From positions 1 through 42,524 of the forward strand of contig CALGNN010000161.1 in assembly GCA_937961455.1 (NCBI GenBank): 42,524 bases of DNA. Direction: 5' to 3'. The position numbers were made by a program, and so were the translations under genes. The DNA is from an uncultured Saprospiraceae bacterium. Its GTDB lineage: Bacteria > Bacteroidota > Bacteroidia > Chitinophagales > Saprospiraceae. Positions within the stretch are counted from its first letter, which is position 1; the number at the start of each line of letters is the position of its first letter. Below the pieces are notes generated by a model. The model made no database searches. It was given only the letters and a program-made list of their open reading frames with translations, and was not told the DNA's origin. This document shows positions 17,052-25,702 of the stretch, one piece after another.

Positions 17052-17759
17052 TTACAGCTCGTAATTTGGTTCAAGTGTCGCTTGATCTTCACCACTATAC
17101 CAATTATTAATATATTCGGCAATTTCATCCGGATCATCCATAATAGGTATGAGATCTAAGTCTTTGGCACTGATATTTCCATTTTCTTCTAACATGGTTG
17201 TTTTAATCCAATCAACCATTCCTGACCAAAATTCTGTGCTCACTAAAATGACAGGAACCTTGGTTATTTTTTTAGTTTGAATCAGTGTAAGCACTTCAAA
17301 CAATTCATCGAGGGTACCAAATCCTCCAGGTAGTACAATAAATGCCTGTGCATACTTAACAAACATCACTTTACGAACGAAAAAATATCTGTAGTTCAAA
17401 TTTTTGTCGTCATCGATAAATGGATTGTTGTTCTGCTCAAATGGTAAGTCAATATTTAATCCCACTGAAACACCGTTGTTCATAGAAGCTCCTTTATTTG
17501 CTGCTTCCATAATACCAGGCCCACCTCCAGAAATCACTCCAAATCCACTCTCTGTCATTCGCTTGGCAATCTGGGTGGCTAAAAGATAGTAAGGATGAGA
17601 TGGCTTTGTTCTGGCAGATCCAAATATAGAAATACAAGGACCAATTTTATTTAATGTTTCAAATCCCTCCACAAATTCTGCCATCACTTTGAACATCGTC
17701 CAAGCGTTTTCACCCTTGATCTTAGTCCACTCTTTCATTTTAAATGCGTCTTTATTCAT
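17052..17759 (-). CDS. LOG-family nucleoside 5'-monophosphate phosphoribohydrolase (TIGR00730-like)
   Basis: 235 aa cytosolic Rossmann-like protein. The two LOG signatures are present: SGGGPGIMEAANKGA (77-91) and PGGFGTLDE (144-152), with an Arg-Lys pair at 129-130 between them. The family cleaves the N-glycosidic bond of nucleoside monophosphates (cytokinin-riboside monophosphates in plants, AMP or purine monophosphates in bacteria); the physiological substrate here is not evident. The ATG at 17757-17759 lies just after the terminator of the upstream regulator gene, and a TAATTTTG box stands before that hairpin. Confidence 0.92.
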   Translation of the reverse strand: MNKDAFKMKEWTKIKGENAWTMFKVMAEFVEGFETLNKIGPCISIFGSARTKPSHPYYLLATQIAKRMTESGFGVISGGGPGIMEAANKGASMNNGVSVGLNIDLPFEQNNNPFIDDDKNLNYRYFFVRKVMFVKYAQAFIVLPGGFGTLDELFEVLTLIQTKKITKVPVILVSTEFWSGMVDWIKTTMLEENGNISAKDLDLIPIMDDPDEIAEYINNWYSGEDQATLEPNYEL

Positions 17760-17780
17760 TGTGTTTTTTTAATATAAAAA

Positions 17781-17809
17781 AGAGCTTATCCTGAATTAGA
17801 ATAAGCTCT
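17781..17809 (-). terminator. Intrinsic terminator after the NtrC-like regulator
   Basis: AGAGCTTAT (17781-17789) pairs with ATAAGCTCT (17801-17809) around an 11-base loop, and the minus strand continues with TTTTTTAT. It is 27 bases after the regulator stop codon. Confidence 0.8.
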
Positions 17810-17817
17810 CAAAATTA
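17810..17817 (-). promoter_or_regulatory. Candidate -7 element for the LOG-family gene
   Basis: The minus strand reads TAATTTTG, an exact TAnnTTTG match, directly before the first arm of the terminator hairpin. Transcription starting a few bases downstream would begin inside that arm, so the new transcript could not fold the full terminator. No obvious -33 TTG is seen. Confidence 0.3.
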
Positions 17818-17835
17818 CAATTTTTTATTCGCTAT

Positions 17836-19107
17836 TTATGCTTGACTTTTATAGCTGGCATATTCTTTCTCCATGTATGTTTTCAATTCTTTAACATTTT
17901 TGAATTGATCAAATAGGGGTTTAAAGCCATGGTTGGATGAATGAGTTGGGAAAACCAAACTCTGAACATCCTTCTTAGAGATTTTATCCTCACTTAGGAT
18001 AATCAATCGTTCTACAACATTACGCAATTCACGGATATTACCGCTCCAGTTGTGTTGCTGTAAGGCTTTCAGTGCATCCTTATTAAAAGCCTTAGTAGCT
18101 ATGCCATAATCTCCGCAGATGGTCTCAGAAAAATGCTCCACAAGCATAGGTATATCTTCAGCACGCTTATTCAGTGGTGGTACATCAATAATGATGACGG
18201 CTAATCTGTGATACAAATCTTCTCGAAATTTATGCATAGCTATCTCAGCTCTAAGATCTTTATTCGTCGCTGCTATTATTCTAACATCTGTAGGAATTTC
18301 TTTATCTCCTCCTACTCTAGTTATTCTATTTTCTTGTAATGCTCTCAATACTTTTGCTTGAGCTGACAAACTCATATCGCCAATCTCATCCAAAAATAAT
18401 GTCCCTCCATTTGCTTGTTCAAACTTACCGATACGCTGTTTTACTGCAGAGGTAAAAGATCCCTTTTCATGTCCAAATAATTCACTCTCTATCAATTCAG
18501 AAGGAATGGCTGCACAATTCACTTCTACAATCGGCTTATCTTTTCTATTACTCTTTTCATGAATCCATCGAGCTACCAATTCCTTACCCGTTCCATTGGC
18601 ACCCGTAATCAAAACTCTGGCATCTATCGGAGCTACTCGATCAATGGTCTCCTTAATAGCGGAAATATTTTTTGACTCGCCTATAATATCTTGAACTTTA
18701 GTTTTTCTTACTCTCCTTTGCAAAGTCTTCTTCTCTGTGATGAGACAAGATTTATCCATGGCATTTCGAAGGGTAATCAAGAGACGATTTAAGTCTGGCG
18801 GCTTCGAAACAAAATCAAATGCCCCCTTCTTAACAGCATCAACAGCAGTATCAATATTGGCATGTCCCGATATCATCACGACAGGTGTCTCAGGCGCTAG
18901 GACCATCACTCTTTCAAGTGCTTCCATCCCATCCATCTTGGGCATTTTAATATCCATGATAATGACATCAAACTTGTCAGCTTTTATCTTAGCTAAACAA
19001 TCAAGACCATCTTGAGCCTCTTCAACTTTGTATTTTTCAAATTCTAATATTTCACGGAGCGTTGATCTGATACTCTTTTCATCGTCAACAATGAGAACCT
19101 TAGGCAT
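17836..19107 (-). CDS. NtrC-like response regulator lacking a DNA-binding domain
   Basis: 423 aa. The N-terminal receiver domain has Asp8-Asp9, phospho-acceptor Asp52 (IIMDIKMPKMDG) and Lys102. The central AAA+ domain (about 138-385) has Walker A GANGTGKE (169-176), Walker B TLFLDEIGD (236-244) and Arg residues at 295 and 301 in the arginine-finger region. The sigma-54 contact loop reads GSFTSA (216-221) instead of GAFTGA. The chain then ends with about 35 polar residues and no Fis-type helix-turn-helix, and only 76 bases separate its stop from the next gene, so a frameshifted HTH is not hidden there. I believe short forms like this exist in other Bacteroidota. It may act on RNA polymerase from solution or through a partner (inference). 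Confidence 0.88.
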   Translation of the reverse strand: MPKVLIVDDEKSIRSTLREILEFEKYKVEEAQDGLDCLAKIKADKFDVIIMDIKMPKMDGMEALERVMVLAPETPVVMISGHANIDTAVDAVKKGAFDFVSKPPDLNRLLITLRNAMDKSCLITEKKTLQRRVRKTKVQDIIGESKNISAIKETIDRVAPIDARVLITGANGTGKELVARWIHEKSNRKDKPIVEVNCAAIPSELIESELFGHEKGSFTSAVKQRIGKFEQANGGTLFLDEIGDMSLSAQAKVLRALQENRITRVGGDKEIPTDVRIIAATNKDLRAEIAMHKFREDLYHRLAVIIIDVPPLNKRAEDIPMLVEHFSETICGDYGIATKAFNKDALKALQQHNWSGNIRELRNVVERLIILSEDKISKKDVQSLVFPTHSSNHGFKPLFDQFKNVKELKTYMEKEYASYKSQA

Positions 19108-19283
19108 AGTACGATTTTAATATATTATAAATTATTATCAAATATAATAAATTGCAAATGAATACACTATACTTTATAATTTTATTTAATATGTAAAAAT
19201 TGCATACTTCTGCACGAATATCATAAGCGGAATTTTTAATTAGACTATCTTATAAGTACTAATTCTCATTAAAATCAGAAATC

Positions 19284-21233
19284 ATGAATGCTTTGATTTT
19301 TCGTCTTCCATTATTTGCTTCTTTTTTCATCTTCTGTCATGTAAGCATTGTTTCCGCAGCTATAGCTCCACAAACTTGTACCAGCTTATATGATCATTTG
19401 GTAGAAGTAAACGCTCATTGGCTTTCTATTGATAAAAATGCTAATCCCTATTTACTTGATGAAGTAGATTTCGAAAATGAAGCGCATAGAATTCAAAAAC
19501 ATTTAATGCTGGTTATTCATCACTTGCAACAAAAACCAAATCATACAAATAAGCATCGATCGATGTTATTAAAAGCACTGAGTCATTACGCTAATAATGC
19601 TCAATTCCCTATCAACACTCATCATGAAAATCGTACGCCATATTTTGTTGATCTCTATGATACACATTGCGCCGTCGGATATATGATGAAAACCAATCAG
19701 GACCAAACTCTGATTAGTCACATCAAAGAAAACTATAACAATTTCTACATCGAAGATATGCCTCAGGCTGCTTTATCAAAATGGGCCAACGCCAATGGAT
19801 TCACCACAGAAGAATTGAAGTGGATCCAGCCAGGTTATCCACCAGATAGACAGCAATATTTTGCACTGGGATCCAATGAAGGTGTCAATGGTACAATCAA
19901 TTGTATGGCTAAAGATAAGAATGATGAAATGCTGTACATTGGCGGTGCTTTTAGTGAAGTGGATGGTCAATTGGCTAATGGGATTATAGCGTGGGATGGA
20001 GAAAATTGGCATTCTTTGGCAAACGGCCTCAACGGAATTGTCAATGACATTTATGTCCTAGATGATTTGGTTTATGCCGTTGGAGATTTCAGCTTTATTG
20101 GACAAAATGAAGTCATCAATATTGCAGCTTGGAATGGGCAAGAATGGACCGCAGTTCAAACTGGCGATATGGGAGGACAAATAAACGCTGTTGCTGTTTT
20201 AGATGGGGAAGTTTTCGTGGGTGGAAACTTTTCTATGATAAATGGCGAAGCTGCAGATAATATCGCAAGATTTAACACCTATCATAATAAGTGGTATACA
20301 CATGCAGTTGCGGATCAGGTTAATATTGAAAATGGTTTTGGGTTGAATGGTGCAGTTGTAGATTTTGCCTTGAATGGTAACAACTTATTGTTGGTTGTAG
20401 GAGACTTTACTGAAACAGCTCCTTCAATTGCAAACCCGAGTTCTATAAATCAGCAGGTGAATAAACTTTCTTATTGGGATAGATCTGAAAATACTTGGAA
20501 TTTCTCTAGCAATTTCCCTGGAGAAAATATTGGAACAGCATTCATCGCTGATAATACGCTCTATACAGCAAGTTCCATATTCGATGAAAACATGATGTAC
20601 ATAAATCAGGCTGGAGTTTGGAAAACGCTCTCCGAGCAAAACTTTGGTGCAAGCTATTTAATTGAAGGTGATGGCCTCGTTCATGAAATGATTAAACACA
20701 ATGATGAGATATACATTTTGAACGGTTTTGGTAATTACGTAATTGTAGGAACGCAAGGTTCTGGTATTTCAAAACTGCATGATGATAATAGCTGTTATAT
20801 AAGTCCAGTTTCAAGTTTTGACAAACCTGTTCGAGCAGGTATTTCATTTCAAGGACACTTATATTTTGGTGGAGACTTTACACAAACTTATGGTGTAGAT
20901 GCCTATGGAAATACCACAAGTATTACGCTTAACAATTTGGGTTTTTCCAGATTTGATGGACTTGCAAGTTCTACCACAAAACTTGACTTTGAAGAACAAA
21001 TTAAGGTTCAGCAATACGGTTCCAATTTGAATATCCAGTGGAATGATCTAAATCAAAATGCAAGCTTCAATCTTGTAAATGTTGAAGGTAGGCTAAGTCA
21101 TGCATTCAGGCTGACAGATTCAAATGGTACTAAGACCTTGCCTATTGACCATCTTCCTGAAGGCATATATTTTTATCATATCACGGATGGGACATTACAA
21201 AAATCTGAAAAAATATACATTAGCAGATTTTAA
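19284..21233 (+). CDS. Secreted beta-propeller protein with unnamed N-terminal domain and T9SS-type tail
   Basis: 649 aa. A signal peptide (1 to about 26, ending SAA) is followed by an N-terminal domain (about 32-186) that contains TPYFVDLYDTHCAVGYMM (118-135, with Cys129) and closes with EELKWIQPGYPP (176-187). I recall the same arrangement in other secreted Bacteroidota proteins but know no name for it. Residues about 190-560 contain kelch/WD-like repeats of the form YIGGAFSEVDG and YAVGDFSFIGQ with AWDGENWHSL-type strands. The last 80 residues look like a divergent T9SS sorting domain ending in EKIYISRF. Transcribed away from the regulator gene across a 176-base gap. Confidence 0.82.
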   Translation: MNALIFRLPLFASFFIFCHVSIVSAAIAPQTCTSLYDHLVEVNAHWLSIDKNANPYLLDEVDFENEAHRIQKHLMLVIHHLQQKPNHTNKHRSMLLKALSHYANNAQFPINTHHENRTPYFVDLYDTHCAVGYMMKTNQDQTLISHIKENYNNFYIEDMPQAALSKWANANGFTTEELKWIQPGYPPDRQQYFALGSNEGVNGTINCMAKDKNDEMLYIGGAFSEVDGQLANGIIAWDGENWHSLANGLNGIVNDIYVLDDLVYAVGDFSFIGQNEVINIAAWNGQEWTAVQTGDMGGQINAVAVLDGEVFVGGNFSMINGEAADNIARFNTYHNKWYTHAVADQVNIENGFGLNGAVVDFALNGNNLLLVVGDFTETAPSIANPSSINQQVNKLSYWDRSENTWNFSSNFPGENIGTAFIADNTLYTASSIFDENMMYINQAGVWKTLSEQNFGASYLIEGDGLVHEMIKHNDEIYILNGFGNYVIVGTQGSGISKLHDDNSCYISPVSSFDKPVRAGISFQGHLYFGGDFTQTYGVDAYGNTTSITLNNLGFSRFDGLASSTTKLDFEEQIKVQQYGSNLNIQWNDLNQNASFNLVNVEGRLSHAFRLTDSNGTKTLPIDHLPEGIYFYHITDGTLQKSEKIYISRF

Positions 21234-21251
21234 AATTAGCTCAGCTAAGCT

Positions 21252-21770
21252 TTACTTATCTGTTGACTTTTCAATGGAGCTGGCATGATCTTTAATAATG
21301 TACCAACTTCCTTCGTATTTCTCTAAGGCATAACTAACGGTCATGCGATTGAAGTAGGGTTTACCATCTCTTTCAGGTTCTTTGTATACCACTTCAGTAA
21401 TACCTATTCCATGACTTTCTCCAACTTCAATATTTAAGATTTTGGTTTCGAAGGTCCAATTGGGCATGGCAAACCATTCTTCATGATAATTCATAAATGC
21501 ATCTACTCCGTTCATGATTTCTGTTGCAGGTAAAATGAGTTGCATCTTTCCTTTTGGATGCATCGTTGATTTTAGGACATCCAAATCACGATTTGAAACT
21601 GCGTTTAAGTGGCGTTCAAGTGTAGCGTGAAATGTTTTTTCATTGTGAGCATTATCCATTTCTTTTGATTCTTTTGAAATTTCATTTTGGGCACTTTCCG
21701 TACAAGAATATGCCAAAAAGATAAAGAGCAAAAAACTTAAACCGATGCCTATTTTTTTCAAGGTTTCCAT
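21252..21770 (-). CDS. Lipoprotein with NTF2-like (SnoaL/DUF4440-type) domain
   Basis: 172 aa. The signal peptide ends in LAYSC, with Cys23 as the likely lipidated residue. Residues about 45-165 form one NTF2-like domain: a helical start (ATLERHLNAVSNRDLDVLKS), then strands with TFETKILNIEVG and the typical final SWYIIKDHAS. The family includes isomerases, hydrolases and plain binding proteins, and no catalytic set is clear, so function is open. It is the last gene of the recR, GT2, M20 series, 18 bases after the M20 gene. Confidence 0.75.
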   Translation of the reverse strand: METLKKIGIGLSFLLFIFLAYSCTESAQNEISKESKEMDNAHNEKTFHATLERHLNAVSNRDLDVLKSTMHPKGKMQLILPATEIMNGVDAFMNYHEEWFAMPNWTFETKILNIEVGESHGIGITEVVYKEPERDGKPYFNRMTVSYALEKYEGSWYIIKDHASSIEKSTDK

Positions 21771-21788
21771 TTATTTGAAGATTAGAAT

Positions 21789-22976
21789 TTAATTGATGAG
21801 TTGATCCAAAGCTAAGTAAGACATAAGTCCCGTGCTAACTTGGAGTGCATCTTCATCAATGTCAAAAGTGTCTGTATGTACAGGAGAGGTAATTCCCTTA
21901 GATAAGTTGCCCGTACCTAATCGATAAAAACACCCAGGCATCTCTTGAGAATAATAGGCAAAATCTTCTGCAGTCATTCGTATAGGAAGATCAACTACTT
22001 GAGATTTACCCATATATTGAATAGCAGCAGATTTAACCTTGGCCGTGAGTTTTTCATCATTGACTAAAAATGGGTATCCTTTGACAATATTTATTTCAAC
22101 CTTTGCACCAGATGCTTTTGCGATTTGCTTTACCTTTTGACTGATAAGTCGATGAGCTTCTTTCCGCCACTTTTCATTCATGGTTCTAAAGGTACCATCC
22201 ATCGTTACAGCATTGGGTATCACATTCGTAGCACCACCTACAGAATTGATTTTACCTATGCTTAAGACTGAAGGAATTATAGGATTAGAATGACGACTGA
22301 TCAAGGTCTGTAAAGCAATGATGATTTCAGAAGATATTACAACAGGATCTATGCAATCATGTGGTAAGGCACCATGCCCACCTTGACCTATTACTTTAAT
22401 ATAAAGTTCATCCGCAGAAGCCATATAATTACCAGGCTTCATTCCAATCTCCCCTACTCTCAATGGAGGATGTACATGCTGACCAATAATACTTGTTGGC
22501 TTAGGATTTTTCAATACTCCTTCTTTAATTAGAATACTAGCACCTCCTGGCATACGCTCTTCGGCTGGTTGGAAAATGCATTTAATGGTTCCTCCATAAT
22601 TTTTTCGCAATTCATGTAGTATCCTGGCTGTCCCTAAAAGTGAAGCCGTATGAACATCATGACCGCAGGCATGCATGACACCCTTATTTTTGGATGCATA
22701 AGGCTTTTTATTTTTTTCAAGTATGGGCAATGCATCCATATCTGCTCTTAAAGCAATCACCTTGTTGGACTTTTTTTCACCTTTGATGATAGCAACAACT
22801 CCGTGATTACACCAACCAGTAGTATGCTCAATACCCATCGACTTTAAGCTATTCGAAATAAACTTTCCTGTATGCTTTTCTTCCCATGAAAGTTCTGGGT
22901 TCATGTGAAGGTGACGGCGCATTTTCACAATTTCTCTATGATATTTCTTTGATAACTTTTTAATACTATCGATCAT
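21789..22976 (-). CDS. M20-family metal-dependent amidohydrolase (N-acyl-amino-acid hydrolase type)
   Basis: 395 aa. Two-metal peptidase-fold enzyme of the hippurate/IAA-amino-acid hydrolase branch. Expected ligands are present: Cys104 and His106 in ACGHDVHTA, the Glu pair 139-140 in QPAEERMPGGA, His167/His169 in GQHVHP, and a late His in SPVHTDTFDID. The dimerisation (lid) domain lies at about 185-300, with GQGGHGALPHDCIDP at its start. No signal peptide, so probably cytosolic; the acyl-amino-acid substrate is not evident. The start is 7 bases after the GT2 stop, indicating one operon. Confidence 0.9.
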   Translation of the reverse strand: MIDSIKKLSKKYHREIVKMRRHLHMNPELSWEEKHTGKFISNSLKSMGIEHTTGWCNHGVVAIIKGEKKSNKVIALRADMDALPILEKNKKPYASKNKGVMHACGHDVHTASLLGTARILHELRKNYGGTIKCIFQPAEERMPGGASILIKEGVLKNPKPTSIIGQHVHPPLRVGEIGMKPGNYMASADELYIKVIGQGGHGALPHDCIDPVVISSEIIIALQTLISRHSNPIIPSVLSIGKINSVGGATNVIPNAVTMDGTFRTMNEKWRKEAHRLISQKVKQIAKASGAKVEINIVKGYPFLVNDEKLTAKVKSAAIQYMGKSQVVDLPIRMTAEDFAYYSQEMPGCFYRLGTGNLSKGITSPVHTDTFDIDEDALQVSTGLMSYLALDQLIN

Positions 22977-22983
22977 AAACCTT

Positions 22984-24954
22984 TTATTTTGAACCTAATT
23001 TTCCAAGATGACTTTTCAGAATGACAAGATCATCATTTACTTGATAGTCCTTTGCGTAAATAAAATTTATTTTTTCTTTCATATCTGCATGAATAATATC
23101 CGCACCATATTGAATGGCAGGATGAAGAACACCAGATCTAAGCACAGGAAGATCACTATTCGTTCCATCACTCTCATATGACACCCATGTTTTCGAACCG
23201 AACAATACAAGGAAGCAATTCTTAATAAATGAGAAGCCATTTTTTGGTAAGAATATTAAGACCGGACTTAAAATTACAAATAGCGTTGAGGCTAATATAT
23301 CTATCAATCTTTTTAACCTCCGATTATGGCGACTTGCAATATTATAAGATAAGGCAACAGAATACAATTCCCCTTTTTGATTTTTAGATTTACTACCCAC
23401 GATGGATAAACTCTCTTCTCCGGTAATTTTGTAGGCTATTTTGGGTCCCAACTTACTCATCCAAAATAAAATCTTATCCATGGGTGTCGACTTTGCGGCG
23501 AATATGATTTCATCTGGATTGTGAATGGATGATATTTCTTCAAGATTATCAATACCACTCAAAATAGTTTTATCAAGCTTTTGGCTTTCTTGACCATTCA
23601 TTAGAACCGCTACCCTACCTAAAATTTTTGTATTCGCAGCCGTCTTTGATAATAAAGACAGTATTTGTTGGTAGTCCGTTGCTGAACCAACAACCAAACT
23701 TTTTTTCAATTGATTATTTTGCAAATAAGCTACATGCGGGAACAGTTTATTCAAAATCCATCGACTTGAGATGAGCAAACCAGTTGCCAAAATACTCCCT
23801 AACAAAATAATCATCCTAGAATTTCTCAATGCTTCAGGGAAGAGGCCATATAATGCAAGAAGCACCAGGGTTCCTAAGAGCATGGCTCTGATGGTTTTCC
23901 ACAAGTTGACTTTTTTATCATAAGCTCCCGAATAGTAAAGAGCAATTAACCAAACTACTACGTATAAGGGCACATTGACTTTCTCAAAAATGTCTGAATA
24001 ATAATCTTCCTTGCCAAAGTAGAAGGACTCCCAAAAATTTTTAAAACCTATAAGACTTGCTACCATGAGCAATATGTCGGTAAAATAAAGTATATAATTT
24101 TGGAAGAAACTTTTCACCATTGATAGCATGGCACGACCATAGATGGCTACATTTAGAATCCCATTCATCCTGGATGCATTGCCCGGATCTAAATGCTTAG
24201 AAGCAAAAATGCTCATCGCTTGATAAAAGGTTTTTACATAATTCAGACTACCTTTCTTTGTACTCTCTCCTTTAAAATGAATGATTTGTGTTTCTGGAAA
24301 ATAAACATTCTTATAACCCGCCTTAATGATTCTATAAGAGAGATCAATATCTTCTCCGTACATAAAAAAAGCTTCATCTAGCAAGCCCACTTTATCTAAA
24401 ACCGTCTTTGGCATCATCATAAATGCACCACATAATACATCTACTTCATGGCTTTCATCTTTGTCTAAGTAACCCAAATGATAGCCATTGATATATTTTG
24501 AATTGGGAAATAATTTTGTCAATCCTATGATTTTAAAAAAGGCTACTGAAGGTGAGGGAAATCCACGTTTTGACTCTGGTAAAAATTTACCAGAACCGTC
24601 AAGCATCTTTACCCCCAAACATCCTATAGTAGGATCTGAATCCATCTTTGCAATAGAGGCGCTAAAGGTATCCTCTTGGACTAGGGTATCAGGATTTAAT
24701 AATAAAATATACTTTCCTTTAGATTGTCGGATCGCTAGATTATTGGCAATCGAAAAACCATGATTCTTTTTTTCCTTAATAAGGACGACCTCTGGAAAAT
24801 CATTTTCAAGCATGGCCACCGAACCATCGACAGAATTATTATCAACCACGATTACTTCTGCATCCATGCCTTGTATGGCTTTTCTTACAGACAGGAGACA
24901 CTGCTCTAGAAAAGCTTTGACATTATAATTGACAATGATGATGCTTAAGGTCAT
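22984..24954 (-). CDS. Family 2 glycosyltransferase fused to a remnant of a polyprenyl-phosphate glycosylphosphotransferase
   Basis: 656 aa. Residues 1 to about 240 are a rhamnosyltransferase-like GT-A domain: IIIVNYNV (5-12), VVDNNSVDGS (36-45), NPDT with Asp89 (87-90) and FFMYGEDIDLSYR (196-208). Several membrane segments follow (about 280-400). Residues about 418-515 look like the nucleotide-binding-type domain of WcaJ/WbaP proteins (KKSLVVGSATDYQQIL). Residues 545-570 match the membrane re-entrant helix of such enzymes (RRLKRLIDILASTLFVI), but the conserved catalytic KFRSM and PGITG blocks are absent. It probably adds a sugar to an envelope glycan at the inner membrane. It lies between recR and the M20 gene, 7 bases from each. 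Confidence 0.82.
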   Translation of the reverse strand: MTLSIIIVNYNVKAFLEQCLLSVRKAIQGMDAEVIVVDNNSVDGSVAMLENDFPEVVLIKEKKNHGFSIANNLAIRQSKGKYILLLNPDTLVQEDTFSASIAKMDSDPTIGCLGVKMLDGSGKFLPESKRGFPSPSVAFFKIIGLTKLFPNSKYINGYHLGYLDKDESHEVDVLCGAFMMMPKTVLDKVGLLDEAFFMYGEDIDLSYRIIKAGYKNVYFPETQIIHFKGESTKKGSLNYVKTFYQAMSIFASKHLDPGNASRMNGILNVAIYGRAMLSMVKSFFQNYILYFTDILLMVASLIGFKNFWESFYFGKEDYYSDIFEKVNVPLYVVVWLIALYYSGAYDKKVNLWKTIRAMLLGTLVLLALYGLFPEALRNSRMIILLGSILATGLLISSRWILNKLFPHVAYLQNNQLKKSLVVGSATDYQQILSLLSKTAANTKILGRVAVLMNGQESQKLDKTILSGIDNLEEISSIHNPDEIIFAAKSTPMDKILFWMSKLGPKIAYKITGEESLSIVGSKSKNQKGELYSVALSYNIASRHNRRLKRLIDILASTLFVILSPVLIFLPKNGFSFIKNCFLVLFGSKTWVSYESDGTNSDLPVLRSGVLHPAIQYGADIIHADMKEKINFIYAKDYQVNDDLVILKSHLGKLGSK

Positions 24955-24961
24955 GGATTTT

Positions 24962-25570
24962 TTAGTCTATTGAATAAGGCACTCGAGCGGCTATGGACCT
25001 ACCAAGTGTCAATTCATCTGCATATTCCAATTCTCCACCAAAGGAAACGCCTCTGGCAATGGTGCTGATATTTACTTCAGTTCCTTTTAATAATTTAGAC
25101 AAATAAAAAATCGTGGTTTCACCTTCAATACTGGGACTGATCGCCATTATCAATTCTTCCACGTCATCAACACGAACGCGTTGAATCAATTCATCTATTT
25201 TTAAGTCTTCAGGACCAATATCATCTATTGGAGAAATTACACCTCCAAGCACATGATAGACTCCAGAATATTGATTGGTATCTTCTATTGCCATGACATC
25301 TCTTACAGATTCAACGACGCAAATGGTTTTTGTATTTCTACTTTGATCTTTACATATTTCACAAATTTCCTCGTCCGCATAATTATAACAATTACTGCAT
25401 TGCTTAATTTGTGTTTTGGCCTTATGTAATTTTTCTAAAAACTGTCTCGCTTTGTCATCTTCTTTCTTGAGATAGTGAAGTACCAATCTCAAAGCTGATT
25501 TTCTACCAATCCCAGGTAGGCTCGCAAAGGCATTTACTGCCTCTTCCAATAAATTAGATGAAAATTTCAT
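24962..25570 (-). CDS. recR: Recombination mediator protein RecR
   Basis: 202 aa, normal length. RecFOR-pathway protein that helps load RecA at single-stranded gaps. It has an N-terminal helix-hairpin-helix (SLPGIGRKSALRL, 17-29), a four-cysteine zinc motif (Cys58, Cys61, Cys70, Cys73), a Toprim domain with ICVVESVRDVMAIE (83-96), and the C-terminal Walker-like ARGVSFGGELEYAD. First gene of the run recR, GT2, M20, NTF2-like lipoprotein, and divergent from the E2 gene. Confidence 0.96.
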   Translation of the reverse strand: MKFSSNLLEEAVNAFASLPGIGRKSALRLVLHYLKKEDDKARQFLEKLHKAKTQIKQCSNCYNYADEEICEICKDQSRNTKTICVVESVRDVMAIEDTNQYSGVYHVLGGVISPIDDIGPEDLKIDELIQRVRVDDVEELIMAISPSIEGETTIFYLSKLLKGTEVNISTIARGVSFGGELEYADELTLGRSIAARVPYSID

Positions 25571-25644
25571 ATGCTAAAATTAGGAATAATGTTTTCCATA
25601 ATGCCATAAAATAGCTAAACAAACCATAATTTTGAAGATTAATG

Positions 25645-25652
25645 TATTTTTG
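25645..25652 (+). promoter_or_regulatory. Candidate -7 element for the E2 gene
   Basis: TATTTTTG, an exact TAnnTTTG match 50 bases before the ATG; a second match, TAATTTTG, is at 25627-25634. Both lie in the 132-base gap between divergent recR and the E2 gene. No convincing -33 TTG accompanies either. Confidence 0.3.
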
Positions 25653-25702
25653 CAGCAAAAGTAATATCTCAATAGAGATCAAATTAAAAATCTATATAAA
25701 AG

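Noticed and set aside
17836-19107. Frameshift explaining the missing HTH of the NtrC-like regulator
   Set aside because: The 76 bases to the next gene contain only a terminator hairpin and a promoter-like box, with no room for an HTH in any frame.
21234-21251. TTAGCTCAGCTAA-like stem between convergent genes
   Set aside because: Only about five pairs and no T-run; too weak to call a terminator.
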